Assembly: GCA_041624435.1 (NCBI GenBank)
Contig: JBFJVB010000008.1
Location: 1-51,115 of the forward strand
Reading direction: 5' to 3'
Length of the DNA: 51,115 nucleotides
Origin: Oceanococcus sp041624435
GTDB taxonomy: Bacteria > Pseudomonadota > Gammaproteobacteria > Nevskiales > Oceanococcaceae
Under the pieces are notes generated by a model. That model did no database searches. It had not been told where the DNA came from and saw only the letters and a list, made by a program, of their open reading frames with translations. Numbering within the stretch: the stretch's first letter is position 1; every line of letters begins with the position of its first letter. Below are positions 8,344 through 17,455 of this stretch, piece after piece. The translations under genes and the position numbers were made by a program.

Positions 8344-9222
8344 ATGGAATACAAGGATTACTACAAATTGCTCGGCGTCGAGCGCGGCGCCGACGCGGCC
8401 GAGATAAAAAAGGCCTACCGGCGTTCGGCACGCAAATATCACCCAGACGTCAATCACGAAGCCGGCGCGGAAGAACGCTTCAAGGACCTCCAGGAAGCCT
8501 ATGAAGTGCTGCGCGATGAGGAAAAACGGCAGGCTTACGATCAACTGGGGGCCAATTGGAAAGCCGGGCAGCAATTCCGGGCACCGCCTGGCTGGAGCCA
8601 CGCGGATTTCGGCGGCGCCGGCGGCGACGGCTTTTCCGACTTTTTTCGCAATCTCTTCGGTGCCGGCGGCGGCGGCGGCGGCTTCGAACAGGATTTTGGC
8701 GGCGGCTTCAAACAGGCCCGCGCGCCTCAGACCGCCCGGCTCAGCGTTTCCCTGGCCGAGGCCTATGCCGGCGCAACCCGCACGCTGAGCATTGGACCGC
8801 AAGGCAAGCAGCTCAAGGTCCGAATCCCCAAAGGCGTGCAGAACGGCCAACAGATTCGCCTCGCGGGTCAGGCCCAGGGCGCCGATCTGTTCTTGCGGAT
8901 TGAAATTGAACCCCATCCGCTGTTCCGCCTCGATGGCAAGGACGTGTTCCTGGATCTGCCGATTACACCCTGGGAAGCCGCGCTGGGCGCCAAGGTGCCG
9001 GTACCCACCCTGGGCGGACCGATTCACATGTCGATACCCGCGGGGGCACGCAGCGGCCAGAAGATGCGTCTGCGCGGACGCGGGCTCAACGGCGGAGACC
9101 AGATTCTGCACCTGCTGATTCAGAATCCGCCCGACTTGAGCGCCGAAGACAAGGCGCTATTTACCCGCTTGGCGGAACAGTTCGACTTCGATCCGCGCGC
9201 CAAACTCACGCAACAGACTTGA
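8344..9222 (+). CDS. cbpA: CbpA/DnaJ-type co-chaperone
   Basis: A 292-residue class B J-protein. It has an N-terminal J domain (residues 1-68, HPD at 33-35), a Gly/Phe-rich linker at about 87-122 with GGAGGDGFSDFFRNLFG and a run of Gly, and two C-terminal beta-sandwich substrate-binding domains. No zinc-finger CxxCxGxG repeats are present, which separates it from DnaJ. It should stimulate the DnaK ATPase and deliver unfolded clients. In E. coli, CbpA also binds curved DNA. No cbpM modulator gene follows. Its 3' end overlaps the convergent channel gene by 17 bases. Confidence 0.92.
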   Translation: MEYKDYYKLLGVERGADAAEIKKAYRRSARKYHPDVNHEAGAEERFKDLQEAYEVLRDEEKRQAYDQLGANWKAGQQFRAPPGWSHADFGGAGGDGFSDFFRNLFGAGGGGGGFEQDFGGGFKQARAPQTARLSVSLAEAYAGATRTLSIGPQGKQLKVRIPKGVQNGQQIRLAGQAQGADLFLRIEIEPHPLFRLDGKDVFLDLPITPWEAALGAKVPVPTLGGPIHMSIPAGARSGQKMRLRGRGLNGGDQILHLLIQNPPDLSAEDKALFTRLAEQFDFDPRAKLTQQT

Positions 9223-10939
9223 GCTTGCGCTGCCGTCGGGCGGAAAACCACCGCCCCACCGCCCCCGTCGGCCGCACCTGCCCATCCATCACATATTCCA
9301 GATGGTCGGGGTTATGCAGCAACCAGGCCAGGCGATCGCGAAATGCCCGACTGGCGGTCCACAGGATTCTGTCCCCTGGGCGGATCTGCTGCTCTTCGTC
9401 GGGCAACAGATACTGCTCGCCCTGACTGGTCAGAAACAGGGGAATCGCCGGCAAGCGCTCGCTTCGGCGCATCGGGTCGGTGAGCAGGTCACCGATCCGC
9501 ACCGGGCGCTGCTGGGCCGCGAGTTTGCTGATGGCCGGGGCTTCGCGCTCGGAAAAGCGCACGCACCAGGTCAGTGGCGTCAGCTCACCATTGAGCGCAC
9601 TGATGCGGCGCAACAGCGCGCGAGCCCAGGCGTCATCCTGGCGTCTCACCTGGGCCAGGAAATCCGCAAGTAGCGGCACGGTAATCAAGGCCAGCAGTCG
9701 CCAGACAATGACCCGGCTGGGCTCCATGACCAGGTCCAGCTTGGCAGCATTGAAGATCTCATCGTCTGAGCGCTGGTTCTGCCGCGCCACCTGAAAGATG
9801 GCGGGATTGATCTCCCGGGCGGTCATGATCACCGAAAGGTTGTTCGCATCGTCATCGGTACCGGCCACGATTCCCACCGCCTTTTCCACTCCGGCCTCGT
9901 GCAACGGTTCCGGATCGGTGCCACTGCCGACGATCACCCGCGCGGGCATCTGCCCTTCCAGTTCCTTGAGGCGGGCCGCATCCGACTCGATCACGCTGAC
10001 CTCGATGCCCTCGGCACTGAGATAGCGGGCCATCGCCTGACCAAAGCGACCGAATCCGCAAATCACCCACAGCCCTTTGGGCGGATTCACGCTGGCGTCC
10101 AGTCGGCGATCTGGCATCGTCACCAACCAGCGATGCAGCAGATGAATATTCGGTGTTCTGACCGCCATACCCATATGTTCAGCAAAACTTTCAAACGGAT
10201 TGATAATCACATCCGTTTCGAAGGATTCCATGTTGTTGGCGGCTTCACGACTTTCCGCGCGACAGATCACATGCAATTCCGAGCGCAGCAACTTGCTGGT
10301 GACCGCAATTTTTACATTGACCTTGTCGCTATTGGTCATGGCCAGCACACCGATACACAGCGGCAAGCGCAAGCCGGCCTCTTTGAGATGCTGGGTAATC
10401 GACGCATCACCGCAGAAGCTCGGCACATCCAGCACCAGCTCTTCCAGGTGCAGGTTGGCAATATTTTCCTGGTTGCGCTCGATGACGACGCACTGGATGC
10501 CCCGATTGACCAGGGAACGGACCAGCAGACTGCCGGTTTCGCCATAACCGCAGACAATGTAGAAAGGATCACGGATCGCCCTGACCGCGCGAATGAAGCG
10601 CGCCTCGGTCATGGCGCGAGAAAACGCCGGATCCTGGATCAGGGAGAAAATCTTGCCGATGGCGTAGAGCCAGCTGATGACGGTCAGATACAGGGCAAAC
10701 GTGACCCACATGCGTTGCGCCGGCAGCAGCTCATACGGAATCTCACCAAAGCCGATGGTGGGGCCGACAAAGCTGATGAAATAAAAGGCATGGAAAAAAT
10801 CGTAATGCCACACCTGGCCGCGATCATCCACGCCCGGAATCAGCACCAGGCCCACCATGGAAATGGCGTAGGCCACGATCAGCATGATCAGCGGCGCCCG
10901 CATCCGCCGCAGAAACAGAAAAATCACCCGTTCCATCAT
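9206..10939 (-). CDS. Two-TM potassium channel with two RCK/TrkA-N domains
   Basis: A 577-residue membrane protein with TM1 (about 16-36), a pore loop carrying the K+ selectivity filter TIGFGE (61-66) and TM2 (about 78-100). Two tandem NAD-binding RCK domains follow, with Rossmann motifs GYGETG (131-136) and GFGRFG (295-300), and then a TrkA-C-like region. The layout resembles MthK/GsuK-type ligand-gated channels, with both RCK copies in one chain. It probably conducts K+ under control of nucleotides, NAD(H) or Ca2+. The ATG has AGGAG six bases upstream and lies nine bases after the stop of the small membrane protein gene, so the two are almost surely co-transcribed. Confidence 0.9.
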   Translation of the reverse strand: MMERVIFLFLRRMRAPLIMLIVAYAISMVGLVLIPGVDDRGQVWHYDFFHAFYFISFVGPTIGFGEIPYELLPAQRMWVTFALYLTVISWLYAIGKIFSLIQDPAFSRAMTEARFIRAVRAIRDPFYIVCGYGETGSLLVRSLVNRGIQCVVIERNQENIANLHLEELVLDVPSFCGDASITQHLKEAGLRLPLCIGVLAMTNSDKVNVKIAVTSKLLRSELHVICRAESREAANNMESFETDVIINPFESFAEHMGMAVRTPNIHLLHRWLVTMPDRRLDASVNPPKGLWVICGFGRFGQAMARYLSAEGIEVSVIESDAARLKELEGQMPARVIVGSGTDPEPLHEAGVEKAVGIVAGTDDDANNLSVIMTAREINPAIFQVARQNQRSDDEIFNAAKLDLVMEPSRVIVWRLLALITVPLLADFLAQVRRQDDAWARALLRRISALNGELTPLTWCVRFSEREAPAISKLAAQQRPVRIGDLLTDPMRRSERLPAIPLFLTSQGEQYLLPDEEQQIRPGDRILWTASRAFRDRLAWLLHNPDHLEYVMDGQVRPTGAVGRWFSARRQRKLKSVA

Positions 10940-10948
10940 GCCGAACTC

Positions 10949-11332
10949 CTAACGCCGTAAGGTCAGGGTTTCCACCACCAGCAGCACGACAGAGGCCAGG
11001 TTGGCAATCAATGCGCCACCCGCCAGAGACACGACGCTGGAGACGACGATGGGTGTATCCGGCGAAGCATAGGCTTGACTGGCGACCCCCCAGACCACCG
11101 CTGCCGCAATCAGATGCAGGTCCGCCACCAGAGAACTGGCCAGCAGCACGGCGCCCAGATGGGAACGATCACCGAACTTCAACACCGTCGCGATCAAGCT
11201 GACAACCAGCGCCGCAAACAACTCCAGCACGTGATGATGCTCCGGCTTGTCGATATCGCCCATGACGAAACCGAAATTCAAGGTCAGCGCCAGCAATACG
11301 AAAAAACCGAATAGCACCTTTTCAAGATTCAT
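10949..11332 (-). CDS. DUF6394-like small membrane protein paired with the K+ channel
   Basis: A 127-residue, very hydrophobic protein with four likely TM segments (about 5-25, 36-55, 61-86, 97-122) and a conserved-looking short loop GDIDKPEHHHVLE. As far as I recall it matches a family of unknown function (DUF6394) found beside RCK-type potassium channel genes; this assignment is from memory and not confirmed. The ATG follows a strong GGGAGGAAA. The channel gene starts nine bases after its stop. An accessory channel subunit or a regulator of membrane potential is the simplest inference. The triple histidine in the loop could bind metal. Confidence 0.72.
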   Translation of the reverse strand: MNLEKVLFGFFVLLALTLNFGFVMGDIDKPEHHHVLELFAALVVSLIATVLKFGDRSHLGAVLLASSLVADLHLIAAAVVWGVASQAYASPDTPIVVSSVVSLAGGALIANLASVVLLVVETLTLRR

Positions 11333-11366
11333 TTTCCTCCCCCTGTGTTGCCGTCATCCAGACATC

Positions 11367-11372
11367 ACTATA
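11367..11372 (-). promoter_or_regulatory. Candidate -10 box (TATAGT) for the channel operon
   Basis: On the reverse strand TATAGT lies about 34 bases upstream of the small membrane protein ATG and matches five of six sigma-70 -10 positions. The -35 region at 17 bases is poor. It sits in the divergent gap shared with the exported-protein gene at 11442. Confidence 0.3.
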
Positions 11373-11441
11373 CCTGTTCCCCGACGCGACGAAGCCCGGC
11401 CCAGGGACGTATGATGCCCAGGATTGAATTGGATCAATGGC

Positions 11442-12176
11442 ATGCAAAAATCAAGCAAGTTCGCTGTAGCGTTGCTGGTCCTGGCCAGTGTGGTGTCGCC
11501 GGTTTCCGCCCTGTCCACGCTGCTGGGCAACGCCTACGACCTGAGCAGCGATGAGCTGCTCTACCGCGAAGTACACCAATTCCGTTATGAGCAGGACATC
11601 CTGGTCGGCGACGAAGTGAAATATCTTCGGCCGGATGGCAGTTTGCTGGGCAGAAAATCGCTGGACTTCCGCCCGAGTCTGTACCTGCCCGCCTTCACCA
11701 CTGAACTGTATGACGGGCGTTACGTGGAAGGCCTCAGATACGTCGAGGGCCAGATCGAGGTTTTCAAGCGCCTGGGCAAAGATGCCCAGGAGCAATCCCG
11801 GATCATCGACCGGCGTGACGCCATGGCCGCGGATGCGGGCTTCAACAACTACGTGCATCGGCGGTTTGACGATCTGGTCCAGGGCGAGAAGGTCGCGTTT
11901 CATTTCATCGCGGCCAGCCGACTGGCCGCGGTGAAGCTCAAAGCACGGCGCGTGGCCGACCGCAATCTGGGCGGCCAGACCCTGATTGAATTCAAGGTGA
12001 GCCTCAGCTCAATCCTGAGTCTGTTCTTCGATCCCCTGCGACTCAGCTACGACGCGCTCACCCGGCAGCTGGTTGAATACCGCGGTCTGTCCAATGTGCG
12101 CGATGAACAAGGCGAGCCCTACCAGGTGCGGATTGCGTATCCGCAATTCATCACAATGCCCGCAGCAGCGCAATGA
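11442..12176 (+). CDS. Exported protein of unknown function
   Basis: A 244-residue protein with a clear Sec signal peptide (MQKSSKF, hydrophobic stretch to about residue 22, cleavage probably after VSPVSA). The mature part is rich in beta-forming and charged residues and has one long FRPSLYLPAFTTELYDGRYVEGLRY stretch (split here as FRPSLYLPAF and TTELYDGRY). No known family is recognised; the composition recalls periplasmic LolA/DUF-type proteins that read lipid. ATG 11442 is preferred to TTG 11424 because it starts a proper signal peptide. The 3' end overlaps the convergent membrane-protein gene by 26 bases. Nothing nearby fixes a role. Confidence 0.75.
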   Translation: MQKSSKFAVALLVLASVVSPVSALSTLLGNAYDLSSDELLYREVHQFRYEQDILVGDEVKYLRPDGSLLGRKSLDFRPSLYLPAFTTELYDGRYVEGLRYVEGQIEVFKRLGKDAQEQSRIIDRRDAMAADAGFNNYVHRRFDDLVQGEKVAFHFIAASRLAAVKLKARRVADRNLGGQTLIEFKVSLSSILSLFFDPLRLSYDALTRQLVEYRGLSNVRDEQGEPYQVRIAYPQFITMPAAAQ

Positions 12177-12567
12177 AAACTGCGCTGACAACCGCCATCT
12201 GGGCCGTGTTCAGGATCTGCCCGGCCCGTTCCAGCCGCCGCAGGGCCGGTTCATCACCGCGCTCCCGGTATTGCATCAATCGCGGCAGCAATTCTCGCCA
12301 GGCCAGCACGTAACCCACACAGCATAAGGCGATCACCATGCGCATCACGTTCGGCACGGCCAGCTGACTGAACAGCAGCGCCAGCGCAGCGCCACTCAGG
12401 GCCGCGCAGTACAGGTAGTAGGGCGAAATCACCCGGGTAACAAAGGCGTGCACCGAGCGTTCTGGCAGCAGGCGAAAAGCCGCTGGCATCAGCAGCAGTG
12501 CCGCCAGGACATTGCTGCCCAGCAGGATACCGAGCACCAGCAACAGGACCGTCGTGGCAATCATCAA
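12151..12567 (-). CDS. Small integral membrane protein, DUF4149/TMEM205-like
   Basis: A 138-residue protein with four predicted TM helices (about 4-28, 48-68, 72-90, 118-136) and an amphipathic loop with RERGDEPALRRLER. The pattern LGSNVLAALLLMPAAFRLLPER near the start resembles the DUF4149/TMEM205 family, in which a Gly-Ser and a Pro-x-x-F-R-x-L motif recur. Its function is unknown. The ATG overlaps the stop of the NadM-Nudix gene by four bases, so it is the last gene of the purL-nadM unit. Confidence 0.68.
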   Translation of the reverse strand: MMIATTVLLLVLGILLGSNVLAALLLMPAAFRLLPERSVHAFVTRVISPYYLYCAALSGAALALLFSQLAVPNVMRMVIALCCVGYVLAWRELLPRLMQYRERGDEPALRRLERAGQILNTAQMAVVSAVFIALLRAL

Positions 12568-13610
12568 TACCAGTTCAGTGCATGTTGCAAGATGCAGTAG
12601 TGGTCTTCGAACATCTGCCGGGGATCAATCTCGTCCCGGCGCCACCAGCGCGCCGCGGCGGCATCATCACCGGCCTGGACAACAGGCGGCACAGTGCCGT
12701 CCAGGCGATAGTGAAACAGCTGGGTCACGAACCGCCCACGGGCAGAGCGCTCAGGTGCATCATAGGCCCGGCTGGCCAGCAGCTGCGCCGATGTAGCCGT
12801 GATGCGCAAGCCGGTCTCTTCTTCCAGTTCCCGCCGCGCACCGGCCTCAAGGCGTTCAGCCACATCGAGAAAACCGCCGGGCAGCGCCCACTGCCCCTCA
12901 CCGGGCGCACGACCACGCTGCACCAGCAGAATCTGATCAGCGACTTCAACCAGCGCATCCACGGTCTGGAAAATCGGCGGATAAGGCGTTCCGGACCAGG
13001 CCTGTCGCGATGCCTCGATCACCGCATAATCGGCGCAGCAGCGCGCAAATTCCGCTGCCGCCACCAGTTCGCGCAAGCAGCCCAGACCGGCCTGCGGCAA
13101 ATGCTCCTGCAATTCTTCGAGCCGCCCCACGGCGCCCTGTGGACCCGCAGCCAGCAGAGCCTGCCGCAGCGGCGTTGCGCTCAGGCCTTGGTGGTTCGGC
13201 AGTTCGACATAAGCCCATTGCGGAAACAGCGCCAGATAGTAGGAGCTGGCATCCTTCATATGCCCGTACAGGGTCACCGGCCCAGCCCCGGCATGCTGGT
13301 CAACCGCGTTGCGCACCGCGGCCAGCCAGACCTCTTCGTTGTAGAACACATCCGGCACCGCCGCGAACAACACTCGCTCAGGATCGATATCCGGGAGGCT
13401 TTGCCGAATCAGGGTTTCGCGTTCGGCATCGGACCAGGGATTCCTGATACTGCGCGCCTGACGGGCCGAGCCCAGAATGACCAGGAGTCGCCCACAGGTG
13501 TCGAGGACCGTCCGGCATACCGCTTCGTGGCCACGATGAAACGGCTGAAAGCGGCCGATAACCAGGCCCAGGCCAGATTCCCTGGCCGTCAAGCTGCCAG
13601 TCTCAGGCAT
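12564..13610 (-). CDS. Bifunctional NMN adenylyltransferase/Nudix hydrolase (NadM-Nudix)
   Basis: A 348-residue fusion. The N-terminal nucleotidyltransferase has GRFQPFHRGHE, containing the (H/T)xGH site that joins NMN and ATP into NAD. The C-terminal Nudix domain has an intact box GGFLDVAE...REL-EEETGL, with all catalytic Glu/Arg positions, and probably acts as an ADP-ribose pyrophosphatase, as in the cyanobacterial homologue. The combination recycles NAD and removes ADP-ribose. The ATG at 13610 overlaps the purL stop by eight bases; a GTG 21 bases upstream would overlap more. Coupling to purL links purine supply with NAD turnover. Confidence 0.9.
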   Translation of the reverse strand: MPETGSLTARESGLGLVIGRFQPFHRGHEAVCRTVLDTCGRLLVILGSARQARSIRNPWSDAERETLIRQSLPDIDPERVLFAAVPDVFYNEEVWLAAVRNAVDQHAGAGPVTLYGHMKDASSYYLALFPQWAYVELPNHQGLSATPLRQALLAAGPQGAVGRLEELQEHLPQAGLGCLRELVAAAEFARCCADYAVIEASRQAWSGTPYPPIFQTVDALVEVADQILLVQRGRAPGEGQWALPGGFLDVAERLEAGARRELEEETGLRITATSAQLLASRAYDAPERSARGRFVTQLFHYRLDGTVPPVVQAGDDAAAARWWRRDEIDPRQMFEDHYCILQHALNWY

Positions 13611-16600
13611 TACCGACCCAGGTCCGGGCACTGGTAAACATCGTCAGCCACGGCGATTCCTCACCCCAATCCGCGGGATGCCAGGAGAAACTGGCGGCGC
13701 GGGTGAGGCGTTCCGGATGCGGCATCATGATGGTGACCCGTCCGTCCGCATTGCTCAGACCGGTGATGCCTTGCGGCGAACCGTTCGGGTTGAGCGGGTA
13801 GCGCTCGGTTGCCGCGCCATGATGATCGACGTAACGCATGGCCAGTTGCCCGGCCGCCTGCAGCGCTTGAATCTGTCGATCCTGGGCGGCGAACTGAGCC
13901 CGTCCTTCCCCATGCGCCGAAGCGATTGGCAGGCGTGAACCCGCCAGCGCGCTCAACAAGACCGAGTTATTTTCCGGAATCTCCACCAGCACCGTGCGCG
14001 CTTCAAACTGCTCCGAACGATTACGTCCGAACTGCGGCCAGTCGTCGGTGCCCGGAATCAGTTCCTTGAGCGCGGCGAGCATTTGACAGCCATTACACAC
14101 GCCCAGGGCAAAATGTCCCTGGTTGGCAAAGAAGGCACTGAACTGCTGGCGTGCCAGCGGGTTCAGCAGGATGCTTTTCGCCCAGCCACGGCCTGCCCCC
14201 AGCACGTCCCCATAGGAAAAACCACCGCAGGCGGCCAGGCCGACGAAACCTTCCAGGCTCTTGCGCCCGCTCAGAATGTCACTCATATGCACATCCTGCG
14301 GAGCGAAACCGGCCCGCTCGAACATCCAGGCCATCTCGATCTGACCATTCACGCCCTGCTCGCGCAGGATCGCCACCGGCGGACGCCGGCTGATGACCGC
14401 CGGTGCCTGTGGAGCGCAGCCCAGCACCACGTTCAGGCCTGGGTCGGTGGCGTCGGCGATCGCCGCGAACTCTTCCCGCGCGCAGTCCGGGTCATCGCGC
14501 AGCGCCTGCAAGCGATAACTGGTTTCGGCCCAGCACTGCTGCAAGGCGCGGCTGTCACCCAGATAATGCTGTTCATTCTGCGGCCCGCAAATGCGCACCA
14601 CCTGATCCGCACGCGGACTGGCGACGACCGTGGCGACCAGCCCGGCCGCCCCGGCCTGACCAAGCACCTCGCCGACAGCAGCCAGCGGGACCTGAACCAG
14701 GGCGCCCACCTCCTCGTTGAACAGGCGAGCGAGCAGCGCATCGCCGAGCAGGCTGATGTCCAGCCCGCAACGCGCGGCGAAAGCCATCTCCAGCAAGGCC
14801 ACCAGCAAGCCGCCATCGCTGCGGTCATGGTAGGCGAGCAGTTGGCCCTTCACCCGCAAGGCCTGGATCAACTCAAACAAGGCGCGCAGTGCCTGCGGGC
14901 TCTCGACATCCGCAGTGGCGCCCGCGCCCTGGGCATAAACCTGGGCCAGCGCGGAGCCGCCCAGACGCATCTGTCCGCCAGGCAGTTCCAGCAACACGAT
15001 CCGGGTTTCGCCCCGATCACGCACCAGTTCAGGAGTGGCGACCTGCGCCACATCCGTCGTTGGCGCGAAGGCCGTTACGATCAAGGACACCGGCGAGCAG
15101 ATGTCGTGGTCCTGCCCGTCTTGGCTCCAGCGCGTCTGCATGGACAGCGAATCCTTGCCAACCGGTATCGCCACGCCCAGAGCGGGACAGAATTCCTTGC
15201 CCACGGCCTCCACCGTGGCCAGCAGAGCGGACGACTGCTGCGCGTCGCCGGCGGCGGCCATCCAGTTAGCCGACAGGCGGACCTGGGACAGATCGGCAAT
15301 CGGCGCGGCGGCGATATTGCTCAGGGCTTCCGCCACCGCCATCCGACCCGATGCCGCGGCGTGGCTGATCGCGATGGGTGAGCGCTCGCCCAGGGCCATC
15401 GCCTCTCCCACCGCGCCGGCGTAACCTGCCGCGGTGACGGCCACATCCGCAACCGGAACCTGCCAGGGCCCCACCATCTGGTCACGGCACACCAGCCCCC
15501 CGACGCTTCGATCGCCAATGGTGATCAGAAAGTTTTTCGATGCCACCGCGGGCAAGCGCAAAACCCGTTCAATGGCCTCGTCCAGGTTCAGTCCGGCGGT
15601 CCAATCCGCGGTATCGTCCGCCGCCGCCAATGCGGTCGCGGTGCGCTGCAAGGGGGCCTGCTTGCCCAGCAGAACCTGCATGGGCAGATCGACCACATCG
15701 ACATCTCCGGCATATACGTGCAGGCGCCGCTGCGCGGTGCCGGTGCCAATCACCGCAAAGGGGCAACGCTCCCGCTCACACAGGGCCTGGAACAGGCTCA
15801 GTGACTCCGGCGCAATCGCAATCACATAGCGTTCCTGCGACTCGTTGCACCAGATTTCCATCGGCGACAGGCCCTGATCGGCGATCAGCACCGCGCCCAG
15901 ATCGATGTCGCCACCGAGTTCGTTGTCGTCCAGGATTTCCGGAACGGCGTTGGACAGACCGCCCGCGCCCACATCATGAATCGACAGCATGGGATTGTGT
16001 TCACCCAAGGTCCAGCACGCGTCAATCACTTCCTGACAGCGCCGCTCCAGTTCCGGATTGGCCCTTTGCACCGAGGCAAAATCCAGGGCTTCGCTGCTGG
16101 CCCCCGCATGCATCGAAGAAGCCGCACCACCGCCCAGACCAATGAGCATGCCCGGACCGCCCAGCACGATAATCAGACTGCCCGGCGGCACCGGCAATTT
16201 CTGCGCGTGCTGGGGCCGCACATTGCCCATTCCTCCGGCGATCATGATGGGTTTTGCATAACCCCAGCGTCGCGCGCCGCGCACCGCGTCCAGGGTGCGG
16301 AAATAACCGGTCAGATTGGGCCGGCCGAATTCATTGTTGTAGCGCGCCGCACCAATCGGCGCTTCGAGCATGATCTCCAGCGGCGTGGCCAGGCGTGCTG
16401 GCAGCGGCGCCGCATGCTCCCAGGGCTGGACGAAATCGGGGATACGCAGGTCGCCCACCGAAAAGCCACACAGGCCGGCCTTGGGCTTGCCCCCGCGCCC
16501 GGTTGCCGCCTCGTCGCGAATCTCGCCACCCGAACCCGTTGCGGCGCCCGGGTCCGGCGCAATCGCCGTAGGATGGTTATGCGTTTCCACCTTGATCGCG

Positions 16601-17454
16601 ATGGCCGCGGCTTCGTCCAGATGCTGGTAACTGCCGTCGGCGGCGATCACAAAGCGCCGGGTTTCGCTGGCATCCAGAATCGCCGCGTTATCCTTGTAGG
16701 CCGACAAGATGCCCTGCGGGCTCGCCGCATAGGTCATTCTGATCATATCGAACAGACTGTGCGGATAGGGCTGCGCATCGCGCGTCCATTCGGCATTGAA
16801 AATCTTGTGTCGGCAATGTTCGGAATTGATCTGCGCAAACATCATCAATTCCGCATCGCTCGGATCACGGCCGGCGGCCTGATAGAAAGCCGCCAGGTGC
16901 TCGATTTCCGCCTGGCTCAGCGCCAGCCCCAGAGTTCGATTGCAATCCGCCAGAGCAGCCAGCGGATCATTTCCCAGCGGCAGCTTCACCAGCGGGGCCG
17001 GACTGCGTTGCGCGAAGCATTGGTCGAGCTGTGCGCAAAGCTCCAGCACGGTTTCGGTCAAGGGATCGTGCAGGCCTTTGAGCGCCCGAGCCCGCGTTGC
17101 CGCGTCGGCCTGCGTCCAGCCACGAATCACCAGGCTGCGACCCTGTTCAACCCGGCCCAGGCCAGTCAGACCACACACCCGGGCGATGTCCGTTGCCTTG
17201 CTCGACCAGGGCGATACCGTACCCAGCCGCGGCGCAATCAAGACCTGATTTTCCCGGTCCTGCAACACCCGCGTGGTCTCCAGCAAGGCTGCGAGCTTCG
17301 CCCGCTCGGCCTCATCCGGCGCATCGCTCCAGTGCACCAGATAAATCCATTCGCTGCTGACCAACTCAAGGCCCAATGCACTCAAGTTGCGGTTGTGCGC
17401 CTCCCGGCGAAATCCGGACAGCGCGTCCGCGCCGAGAAAAATGCTGTTATTCAA
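13603..17454 (-). CDS. purL: Phosphoribosylformylglycinamidine synthase (PurL)
   Basis: A 1283-residue large-type PurL that combines an N-terminal domain, two AIRS-like synthetase halves and a C-terminal class I glutamine amidotransferase. The last has the nucleophile in GVCNGCQML and the catalytic His in SAHGEGRAQF. It converts FGAR, glutamine and ATP to FGAM in purine synthesis. Start choice: no ATG lies near the N-terminus. TTG 17454 gives NNSIFLGADALSGFR, which lines up with E. coli PurL MMEILRGSPALSAFR and gives near-identical length. It sits one base after the upstream TGA. A GTG at 17526 would run 71 bases into the previous gene. Confidence 0.95.
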   Translation of the reverse strand: MNNSIFLGADALSGFRREAHNRNLSALGLELVSSEWIYLVHWSDAPDEAERAKLAALLETTRVLQDRENQVLIAPRLGTVSPWSSKATDIARVCGLTGLGRVEQGRSLVIRGWTQADAATRARALKGLHDPLTETVLELCAQLDQCFAQRSPAPLVKLPLGNDPLAALADCNRTLGLALSQAEIEHLAAFYQAAGRDPSDAELMMFAQINSEHCRHKIFNAEWTRDAQPYPHSLFDMIRMTYAASPQGILSAYKDNAAILDASETRRFVIAADGSYQHLDEAAAIAIKVETHNHPTAIAPDPGAATGSGGEIRDEAATGRGGKPKAGLCGFSVGDLRIPDFVQPWEHAAPLPARLATPLEIMLEAPIGAARYNNEFGRPNLTGYFRTLDAVRGARRWGYAKPIMIAGGMGNVRPQHAQKLPVPPGSLIIVLGGPGMLIGLGGGAASSMHAGASSEALDFASVQRANPELERRCQEVIDACWTLGEHNPMLSIHDVGAGGLSNAVPEILDDNELGGDIDLGAVLIADQGLSPMEIWCNESQERYVIAIAPESLSLFQALCERERCPFAVIGTGTAQRRLHVYAGDVDVVDLPMQVLLGKQAPLQRTATALAAADDTADWTAGLNLDEAIERVLRLPAVASKNFLITIGDRSVGGLVCRDQMVGPWQVPVADVAVTAAGYAGAVGEAMALGERSPIAISHAAASGRMAVAEALSNIAAAPIADLSQVRLSANWMAAAGDAQQSSALLATVEAVGKEFCPALGVAIPVGKDSLSMQTRWSQDGQDHDICSPVSLIVTAFAPTTDVAQVATPELVRDRGETRIVLLELPGGQMRLGGSALAQVYAQGAGATADVESPQALRALFELIQALRVKGQLLAYHDRSDGGLLVALLEMAFAARCGLDISLLGDALLARLFNEEVGALVQVPLAAVGEVLGQAGAAGLVATVVASPRADQVVRICGPQNEQHYLGDSRALQQCWAETSYRLQALRDDPDCAREEFAAIADATDPGLNVVLGCAPQAPAVISRRPPVAILREQGVNGQIEMAWMFERAGFAPQDVHMSDILSGRKSLEGFVGLAACGGFSYGDVLGAGRGWAKSILLNPLARQQFSAFFANQGHFALGVCNGCQMLAALKELIPGTDDWPQFGRNRSEQFEARTVLVEIPENNSVLLSALAGSRLPIASAHGEGRAQFAAQDRQIQALQAAGQLAMRYVDHHGAATERYPLNPNGSPQGITGLSNADGRVTIMMPHPERLTRAASFSWHPADWGEESPWLTMFTSARTWVGNA

Positions 17455-17455
17455 A

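Noticed and set aside
13550..13565. GCCGATAA, as in a sigma-28 -10 box
   Set aside because: No TAAA element lies about 15 bases upstream, and it is antisense inside the NadM-Nudix gene.
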